Shown: piece by piece, positions 58,278 through 64,000 of the stretch
Layout of the letters: every line of letters begins with the position of its first letter
Position numbering within the stretch: position 1 is the stretch's first letter
Assembly: GCA_965262775.1 (NCBI GenBank)
Contig: CBDHFT010000001.1
Coordinates: 124,001 to 188,000 of the forward strand
Direction of reading: 5' to 3'
Origin: JASGCL01 sp965262775
Lineage (GTDB): Bacteria > Pseudomonadota > Alphaproteobacteria > JASGCL01
Length of the DNA: 64,000 nt
Notes under the pieces: model-generated
The model's database searches: none
The model's input: only the letters and a program-made list of their open reading frames with translations
What the model was told of the DNA's origin: nothing
Made by a program: the position numbers and the translations under genes

Positions 58278-59729
58278 ATGGACATGCTTGACCACATAAA
58301 AAATATAGTCGGGGATAAAAATTTTTTATCATCCGACCAACATGACGCCCTGCCCTATTTCAGCGATTCCTACGGGCGGGCAACGCCACAACATACCCTG
58401 CCCCAGGCGGTGGTTTTGCCGCGCGATGTTGCGTCGTTACAAACATTAACCCGTTTTGCCCATGAAAAAAATATCGCCCTTATCCCCATGGGGGGCAACA
58501 CCGGGCGGTCGCTGGGAACATTAAATATCAAGCAACCAGATACAAACAAAACTGCCACGGCGGTGCCGCGCCCCACCCTCATTGTTTCCCTGCAACATTT
58601 TAACAAAATCCTTGCCATCAACGAAAAAAATAATTCCCTGTGGGTGGAGGCTGGCGTCACCCTTGGCAACATCCAACGGGCGGCGCAAAAAATAAACCGC
58701 TTCTTCCCCGTAAATTTGGGCTCGGCCGAATCTTGCCAAATTGGCGGCGTGTTATCCACCAACGCGGGGGGCTACAATGTTTTTCGTTACGGCATGACCA
58801 GGAATTGGGTGTTGGGGCTTTCGGTCATGTTGCCCAACGGCGATATTGTAACCAGCAACCATGCCCTGCGTAAAGACAACAGCGGTTATGACCTTAAACA
58901 AATTTTTATCGGGGCGGAGGGGACGCTCGGGTTTATTGTAAACGCCCACTTGGCATTGCTACCGCAACCAAAGCAAAAATTGGTTGGCCTATGCCATGCG
59001 GCATCGCTTGACGGCGTCATTGCCCTTTACCAACAATTCCAACATATGTTCGGTCCTTTGCTGGCGGGTTTTGAACTTATCCCCGACAGGGGGCGCGTTT
59101 TGCTACACAACCAACATAAACCCTACCCTGGATTTTTATCAAACGCCGCGTCGACAAAAAACTTCTACGCCCTGTTCGAAATTGATGATTTTTCTGTTGC
59201 GGGTTCCGATGTGCAATATCATGAATATATAAACCAGCTACAGGCAATAAAAAATATCATGGTCATCGCCAAAAATGACCGCGAGCAAAAAGAATTATGG
59301 GCCTTCAGGGAAAATATTGTCTGGGCATTAAAATCCCACGAACCCGTGGCGCGGCATGACATTGCTATACCGCTTGACCAATGGCAAGACGCCAGCGACA
59401 AAATTATTCAAGCGGTCAAAAAAAATATTCCCGAAGTTATCCCCTTTATCTTTGGCCATGTTGGCGATGGCAATTTGCATTACCATTTTTTGCGCCCCGA
59501 CAATATGTCTGTTGAACAATGGATAAAAAAAATGCCACTCATTCATCAAATTGTTTATGACATTGTTGATTCCGCGGGGGGCAGTTTTTCAGCCGAACAT
59601 GGCGTCGGGCGCGAAAAAATTGCCGCCTGGCAACAATATAAAAATAACCCGACAAAAATCATAAGCCAACAAATAAAAAATTTGCTGGACCCCAACAACA
59701 TCATGAACCCTGGGGTTATTTTTGGTTAA
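58278..59729 (+). CDS. FAD-linked D-2-hydroxyacid dehydrogenase (GlcD type)
   Basis: A 483-aa flavoprotein of the vanillyl-alcohol oxidase/GlcD group. The FAD-binding PCMH domain has ALIPMGGNTGRSLG, NLGSAESCQIGGVLSTNAGG and DLKQIFIGAEGTLGFI. The C-terminal cap has PFIFGHVGDGNLHYHFLRP (metal-binding His pair) and SFSAEHGVGREKI. Likely substrates are D-2-hydroxyglutarate, D-lactate or a similar acid. It is 15 nt downstream of gloB, and its position favours D-lactate oxidation after glyoxalase II; this is inference. Its end overlaps the convergent Fe-S protein gene by 4 nt. Confidence 0.9.
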   Translation: MDMLDHIKNIVGDKNFLSSDQHDALPYFSDSYGRATPQHTLPQAVVLPRDVASLQTLTRFAHEKNIALIPMGGNTGRSLGTLNIKQPDTNKTATAVPRPTLIVSLQHFNKILAINEKNNSLWVEAGVTLGNIQRAAQKINRFFPVNLGSAESCQIGGVLSTNAGGYNVFRYGMTRNWVLGLSVMLPNGDIVTSNHALRKDNSGYDLKQIFIGAEGTLGFIVNAHLALLPQPKQKLVGLCHAASLDGVIALYQQFQHMFGPLLAGFELIPDRGRVLLHNQHKPYPGFLSNAASTKNFYALFEIDDFSVAGSDVQYHEYINQLQAIKNIMVIAKNDREQKELWAFRENIVWALKSHEPVARHDIAIPLDQWQDASDKIIQAVKKNIPEVIPFIFGHVGDGNLHYHFLRPDNMSVEQWIKKMPLIHQIVYDIVDSAGGSFSAEHGVGREKIAAWQQYKNNPTKIISQQIKNLLDPNNIMNPGVIFG

Positions 59730-60424
59730 AATGATTGCGACAACAACCCCCGCCAAAAAAATCTTATTTGGTTAGGGTTATATTGATAAATTGGCGCGCC
59801 CACGGGGCAGGCCATGCGCGCCAAACAACCATCAAGCAAACATTCACAATTTTTGTTGCGCGATAAATAATCCTGGCATGCGGCGTAATCAAACCCCTGG
59901 CGCGTCACCGCGCCTGCGGGGCAAGCCGTCATGCAGGGTTTGTCAACGCAGGCTTGGCAGGGCGATGCTTCATCCCTGACGCGTAATTTTTTCGGCACCA
60001 TGTGGCTGGCAAAACCGCCGCGAAAACCAACCCACAAACCAAATTGCGGGTGGATGGACATGCCAAGCGGCGACGGGGTAAAACCTATTTTCTTAGCAAT
60101 CGCCTGGAACGCGACCAGCGATTTCTTTTGATGACGCTGTTGAAAGGGAAAAAATATTGCCGATTTTTTTATTCCCTCGCGCTTGGCGATTTTTTGTAAT
60201 GTAACCACCGACCAATTATCCAACGGGTGGCGGTGACGGCGACTGGCACGGTGATGATTTCTTAAAAAATAACGCCAATAATTTTTTCCCGCCGCCCCCA
60301 ACAACATGACCGAGCGGTCAGCAAACCGCAACCCGTAGGTTTGACGCTGGTTGATAGATAAATACACGGGGTCAAACCGCACCAACCCAAACTTGGCTTG
60401 TCCCTTTACCTGTTTAGTTTTCAT
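59726..60424 (-). CDS. 4Fe-4S ferredoxin-type protein
   Basis: A 232-aa protein. The C-terminal third holds a cluster motif, CQACVDKPCMTACPAGAV (Cys at 156, 159, 164 and 168), and further Cys residues at 183, 193, 195, 200 and 206 (KNCECLLDGCLARMACPVG) that could hold a second cluster. The N-terminal two thirds (QTYGLRFADRSVMLLG, HPQFGLWVGFRGGF) resembles small QueG-like iron-sulfur proteins, without cobalamin motifs I can name. A role in electron transfer is probable; the partner is unknown. The gene is convergent with the GlcD-type gene. Confidence 0.8.
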   Translation of the reverse strand: MKTKQVKGQAKFGLVRFDPVYLSINQRQTYGLRFADRSVMLLGAAGKNYWRYFLRNHHRASRRHRHPLDNWSVVTLQKIAKREGIKKSAIFFPFQQRHQKKSLVAFQAIAKKIGFTPSPLGMSIHPQFGLWVGFRGGFASHMVPKKLRVRDEASPCQACVDKPCMTACPAGAVTRQGFDYAACQDYLSRNKNCECLLDGCLARMACPVGAPIYQYNPNQIRFFWRGLLSQSF

Positions 60425-60466
60425 GGTTTTACGAATGATTTTATGATATAGACCATTTATAACAAA

Positions 60467-61231
60467 ATGGCATTAAGCAAATCAAAAACCCAAAAACATA
60501 TCGGCTTGCTCGTCATTGGCGATGAAATTCTTTCGGGTAAGACCAAGGATGATAATATTCATACCATCGCCAACGGCTTGTTTGCGCATGGTGCAACCCT
60601 GGCCATGGTGCGGGTGGTTAGCGATAATACATCGATGATAGTAAAAAACTTACGCGAACTTCTCAAACAAAATGACTTCGTCATGACCACGGGTGGCATT
60701 GGCCCCACCCATGACGATATCACCGCCGCCGCGGTGGCGAAGGCACTGCGCCTGCCCCTGATAATCAACAAAACCGCCGACAAACTGTTGCAAGATTATT
60801 ACGATAATTTGAAATTACCCTATAACAACGAACGGCGCAAAATGGCGATGATGCCGCGCAGCGCAACATTATTGCCCAACCCTATCAGCATCGCCCCTGG
60901 GTTTTATGTTAAACGAACTTTTGTCATGGCGGGCGTGCCGCGTATCATGCGCGACATGTTTGCCACCGCCCTTACCTTCATCCCCCAAGGTCCCGCCTGG
61001 TGGCAGGGTGAAGTAAGCACCACCCTGGGAGAGGGAACCTTCGCCAATCGATTGACCGCCATTCAAAAAAAATATAAACAAGTCAGCATCGGCAGTTACC
61101 CCAAATTCGACCAAGAAAAAAAACAGCTGTGGGTTTTGCTTACCATCAAAACGCTCGATGAAAAAATGGGCAAGGCCTGCCAAGCCGACATTACTAACCT
61201 TATCCAAGATTTAGAAAAGCAGAAGCGATGA
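60467..61231 (+). CDS. Molybdopterin-binding-domain (CinA N-terminal-like) protein
   Basis: A 254-aa protein. The MoCF_biosynth fold is seen in IGLLVIGDEILSGKTKDDN, NDFVMTTGGIGPTHDDITA and LPNPISIAPGFYV with AGVPRIMRDMF. The C-terminal extension (EVSTTLGEGTFANRLTAIQ) fits stand-alone CinA-like proteins, which act on pyridine-nucleotide or ADP-ribose derivatives rather than molybdopterin. The exact substrate is not known. Its last codon overlaps the start of rnj by 4 nt (ATGA), so the two are translationally coupled. Confidence 0.9.
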   Translation: MALSKSKTQKHIGLLVIGDEILSGKTKDDNIHTIANGLFAHGATLAMVRVVSDNTSMIVKNLRELLKQNDFVMTTGGIGPTHDDITAAAVAKALRLPLIINKTADKLLQDYYDNLKLPYNNERRKMAMMPRSATLLPNPISIAPGFYVKRTFVMAGVPRIMRDMFATALTFIPQGPAWWQGEVSTTLGEGTFANRLTAIQKKYKQVSIGSYPKFDQEKKQLWVLLTIKTLDEKMGKACQADITNLIQDLEKQKR

Positions 61232-63006
61232 CCCCGCAAAAAAACTTTAAACCCACCGAACATTTGTCAGCCGACGATAAAAACGCCGACCGCCTATTCT
61301 TCATTCCCCTATCGGGCGTGGAGGAAGTGGGGATGAATTTTTATGCCTATGGCTATCAAGGCAAATGGTTGATAGTTGATTTCGGCATGGGCTTCGCCAG
61401 CGAAACCCATGACTTGCAGGGGGTGGACCTTATTTTTCCCAGCCCACAATTTTTTGCCAAACAAAAAAATAATATCGTTGGCTTGGTTTTGACCCACGCC
61501 CACGAAGACCATGTGGGTTCGATTGGTTACCTATGGCCTGAATTACATTGCCCGATTTATGCAACCCATTTTACCTTGGGTTTGGTCAGGGAGAAATTGC
61601 GCGAATCAAGTTTTGGCAATCGCGTTCCCTTGAAACCATTTGCGCAGGGCGAAACCTTTACCCTGGGGCCCTTTACCATCACCCCCCACGGCATGACCCA
61701 TTCTATCTTGGAACAGCAAGCCCTGTTGATAGAGGTTGGCGCGGGCGATAAAAAAATATCGGTGTTCCACACGGGCGATTGGAAGATAGACAATGATCCT
61801 TTGTTGGGCGAAAAAACTAACGAAGCCAATTTAAAAACCCTGGCAGAAAAAAATATCTTGGCCGTCATCGGCGATTCCACCAATGTTTTTAACAACCACC
61901 AAACCCCCACCGAGGGGGAGGTGATGGACGGGTTGATAACAACCTTTCAAAAAATTGAAAATGGCGATTACCGCATTGACCATCATCCCTTGGGTATGAT
62001 TATTATTACCTGTTTTGCTTCTAACCTCCAGCGATTATTTGCCATTGCCACCGCCGCCGAAAAAATTGGGCGCAAGGTTGCCATCGTCGGGCGGGCATTT
62101 CAACGATATTTAAAAGTAGCGCACGACACGGGCTATTGGCAAGACTTGCCCCGCCCGTTGCAGCAAGCCCTGACCGAAAAAGATATCAAACATAGCCGCC
62201 GCGATAAATTGGTGGTGATTGCCACGGGTTCGCAGGGCGAGGTTCGTGGCGCGGTGGCGCGCATTTCCCGATTCGAACATGCCGCCATCAAACCCACCGC
62301 GGGTGATTACATGTTGTTTTCTTCGCGCGTTATCCCTGGCAACGAGGTTGGCGTGGCGGGCATCAAAAATAATTTGGTGAAGGCGGGGGTTCGCTTGCTC
62401 GATATTACCGAGTCGGTCGATAACCTAACCATTCATGCTTCGGGGCATCCAACGCGTCATGATTTAGAAAAACTATATGGTTGGCTGAAACCAAAAAGTT
62501 TAATCCCCGTCCATGGCGAACCGCGTCATTTAATAGAACATATTCTGCTGGCAAAAAACCAATGCGGCATCAGCCATAGTGTCATGCCGAAAAATGGTGC
62601 GGTGATAGAAATCAGTCATCGCCAAGAAAACCCACTAAGGATTATAGGTCAAGTAGCGGGTGGTTGTTTGGTAAAGGATGGCTATGACATCCTGCCCCTT
62701 ACCGACCCCGCCATGGCGGCACGGCGCAAAATGGCAGGGGCGGGTGCGGTGATGGTGAGCGCGGCATTTAAAAACGGTCAATTATTAGAATACCAATGGT
62801 CGGTGGTCGGGTTATCACTTTCCATCGACCAAGAAAAACAAGTGGGCAGTATTATCGCCCGCGCGTTGCAAGTTGCGCCACGGCGTTCGCACGGCGACCA
62901 AACAATGAAGGAAGGCGAAGAAGAATTAAACAAAGCCATCAAACGTCATATGCGCAAATATTTTGATAAATCGCCGCTTGTTCATATCCATTTTTTGCTG
63001 GCTTAA
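61228..63006 (+). CDS. rnj: Ribonuclease J
   Basis: A 592-aa metallo-beta-lactamase/beta-CASP ribonuclease with 5-prime exonuclease and endonuclease activity, important for mRNA decay and rRNA maturation in alphaproteobacteria. The catalytic motif is LVLTHAHEDHVGSIGYLW (87-104); FHTGDWKID, GDSTNV and the beta-CASP motifs VIATGSQGEVRGAVARI and LIPVHGEPRHLIEH are intact. The C-terminal domain ends VHIHFLLA. It starts inside the stop of the CinA-like gene (4-nt overlap). Confidence 0.96.
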   Translation: MTPQKNFKPTEHLSADDKNADRLFFIPLSGVEEVGMNFYAYGYQGKWLIVDFGMGFASETHDLQGVDLIFPSPQFFAKQKNNIVGLVLTHAHEDHVGSIGYLWPELHCPIYATHFTLGLVREKLRESSFGNRVPLKPFAQGETFTLGPFTITPHGMTHSILEQQALLIEVGAGDKKISVFHTGDWKIDNDPLLGEKTNEANLKTLAEKNILAVIGDSTNVFNNHQTPTEGEVMDGLITTFQKIENGDYRIDHHPLGMIIITCFASNLQRLFAIATAAEKIGRKVAIVGRAFQRYLKVAHDTGYWQDLPRPLQQALTEKDIKHSRRDKLVVIATGSQGEVRGAVARISRFEHAAIKPTAGDYMLFSSRVIPGNEVGVAGIKNNLVKAGVRLLDITESVDNLTIHASGHPTRHDLEKLYGWLKPKSLIPVHGEPRHLIEHILLAKNQCGISHSVMPKNGAVIEISHRQENPLRIIGQVAGGCLVKDGYDILPLTDPAMAARRKMAGAGAVMVSAAFKNGQLLEYQWSVVGLSLSIDQEKQVGSIIARALQVAPRRSHGDQTMKEGEEELNKAIKRHMRKYFDKSPLVHIHFLLA

Positions 63007-63120
63007 TAATTGGCTTTCGTAGGTTTTCTTTTTTATAAACATTAACCCCGTCCCTTGCTTAACATCACCCAGCTTAGCCCTTGATTGTTGAAAATAATTT
63101 TCCTATAACTAGCCATTGTC

Positions 63121-63960
63121 ATGATTGATATTATTTTTTTAGCAGTGATAGCAGGGGTTTTGATTGTGCGCCTCCTCATGATACTCGGGGAAAAGCGTGA
63201 CGACGACCCAACCCCGCCCTTTTCCTTGCTTGACGCAACCAAGAAGCGCGCCAATAACAAATCTATCCTCGGGGCGGGTAATCCTGCCAATACTATGCCG
63301 AACGCGGATGCCAACGCCCCCGAACCAAGCGAGGCGCCCCCTGTCGGTTTTTTCTTAGAAGAAAAAAATAAAAATAAAGAAGAAGAAAAGAAATCAACGA
63401 AGGCGGCGACGATTATCGAAGATAGCGCCGACCCGCGTTGGGCAAACGCCTGGCCAGGAATCATGGCTATCAAGGCACGCGAAGAAAATTTTATCGCCAG
63501 CGATTTTTTAAACAAGGCCGAACAAGCATTCGAAATTATATTGGATTGCTTCGTGCGTGGCGACCGCCCAGGTGATAAACCGTCGAGTCACAAAAGCAGC
63601 GATTTAACCAAGATGCCAGGAACAGAATTATTGGCCGAATATCTTGCCCCCGATTTGTTGGCGGTTTTTATCGATGCCATGAAGGAACGCGAAAAACAAG
63701 ATTACCATCAAGAAAATAAAAATCTTATCGGCATTCGCCATTCCAGTATTGTCGAAGCCAACGCCGATGAAAAAACAAAAATATGCCAAGTTAAGGTGCT
63801 GTTTGAATCGGACCAAATTTATGCCCTGTATGACAAGGATAACAATTTGGTGGAAGGCGACGACAGCCAAATTATTCCCAAAAAAGATATTTGGGTGTTT
63901 GAAAAAAAGTCAGGTTTAAGCAACGACGGCCGTTGGTGGTTGATGGCTATCGAAGAATAA
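63121..63960 (+). CDS. TimA/Tim44-like membrane-anchored protein
   Basis: A 279-aa protein. An N-terminal hydrophobic helix (MIDIIFLAVIAGVLIVRLLMIL) anchors it in the inner membrane, followed by a long charged low-complexity linker (to about residue 110, EEKNKNKEEEKKS). The C-terminal Tim44-like domain begins DFLNKAEQAFEIILDCFVRGD and continues to VKVLFESDQIYALYD and the closing WWLMAIEE. Alphaproteobacterial members are relatives of mitochondrial Tim44; their role at the membrane is not settled. The length and layout match. It is a single gene 114 nt after rnj, close to the right edge. Confidence 0.85.
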   Translation: MIDIIFLAVIAGVLIVRLLMILGEKRDDDPTPPFSLLDATKKRANNKSILGAGNPANTMPNADANAPEPSEAPPVGFFLEEKNKNKEEEKKSTKAATIIEDSADPRWANAWPGIMAIKAREENFIASDFLNKAEQAFEIILDCFVRGDRPGDKPSSHKSSDLTKMPGTELLAEYLAPDLLAVFIDAMKEREKQDYHQENKNLIGIRHSSIVEANADEKTKICQVKVLFESDQIYALYDKDNNLVEGDDSQIIPKKDIWVFEKKSGLSNDGRWWLMAIEE

Positions 63961-64000
63961 TTTCTTAAACATTGTAATCATTTACTATCCCCCCTCATTC

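Overview
The window is chromosomal DNA of an alphaproteobacterium. The evidence is the rRNA operon type (16S, tRNA-Ile-GAT, tRNA-Ala-TGC, 23S, 5S), the gene order BolA / J-domain protein / CobS / CobT, a magnesium-type HemB, a zinc-free L33, a TimA/Tim44-like protein and a class II DAHP synthase. The sequence alone does not settle the genus or order.

Layout. 1-3150: the end of a glycosyltransferase gene, a small frameshifted membrane-protein gene, trpS, a ThiF/MoeB-like E1 enzyme and a small helical protein. 3270-5710: an AT-rich accessory patch with two small genes, a 199-bp MITE-like element and a KAP-family P-loop NTPase. 5800-12545: a complete rRNA operon on the minus strand, with two small DUF1761-type membrane-protein genes lying between tRNA-Ile and tRNA-Ala. 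13348-20844: hemB, tRNA-Leu(GAG), three tandem SDR paralogues, DUF1365, an FAD amine-oxidase-like protein and a GMC (choline dehydrogenase-like) oxidoreductase, all on the minus strand. 21483-25710: cobT, cobS and a J-domain gene, with bolA divergent. 25707-30942: a CocE hydrolase, a glycosyltransferase-like gene, rpmG, a CysQ-like phosphatase and lipB. 31086-36892: mreB, an orphan sigma70-type promoter, a small basic protein and three tandem outer-membrane beta-barrel paralogues that carry a 36-nt in-frame repeat. 36987-43537: a BKACE (DUF849) enzyme, a type III restriction-modification system and aroG-II. 44251-56408: secE-nusG-rplK-rplA-rplJ-rplL-rpoB-rpoC. 56582-63960: a CaiD-like enoyl-CoA hydratase, gloB, a GlcD-type FAD dehydrogenase, an Fe-S protein, a molybdopterin-binding-domain protein, rnj and a TimA-like gene.

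Several genes that should be intact are broken by single-base frameshifts: nusG at an A9 run, rpoB at a C6 run, rpoC near 52711, cysQ near 29287, and the small gene at 765. These lie mostly in homopolymers, and three are in indispensable genes. Uncorrected consensus indels are the simplest explanation; slippage on the A9 run in nusG is an alternative.

The observations I rate highest are the two membrane-protein genes inside the rRNA operon with duplicated spacer blocks on either side of the cassette, the hairpin-forming 36-nt repeat that is translated in frame in tandem outer-membrane proteins, the hairpin abutting the start codons of those genes, the MITE-like element beside the KAP NTPase, and the orphan promoter at 32433. 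I saw no CRISPR array, prophage or transposase gene.
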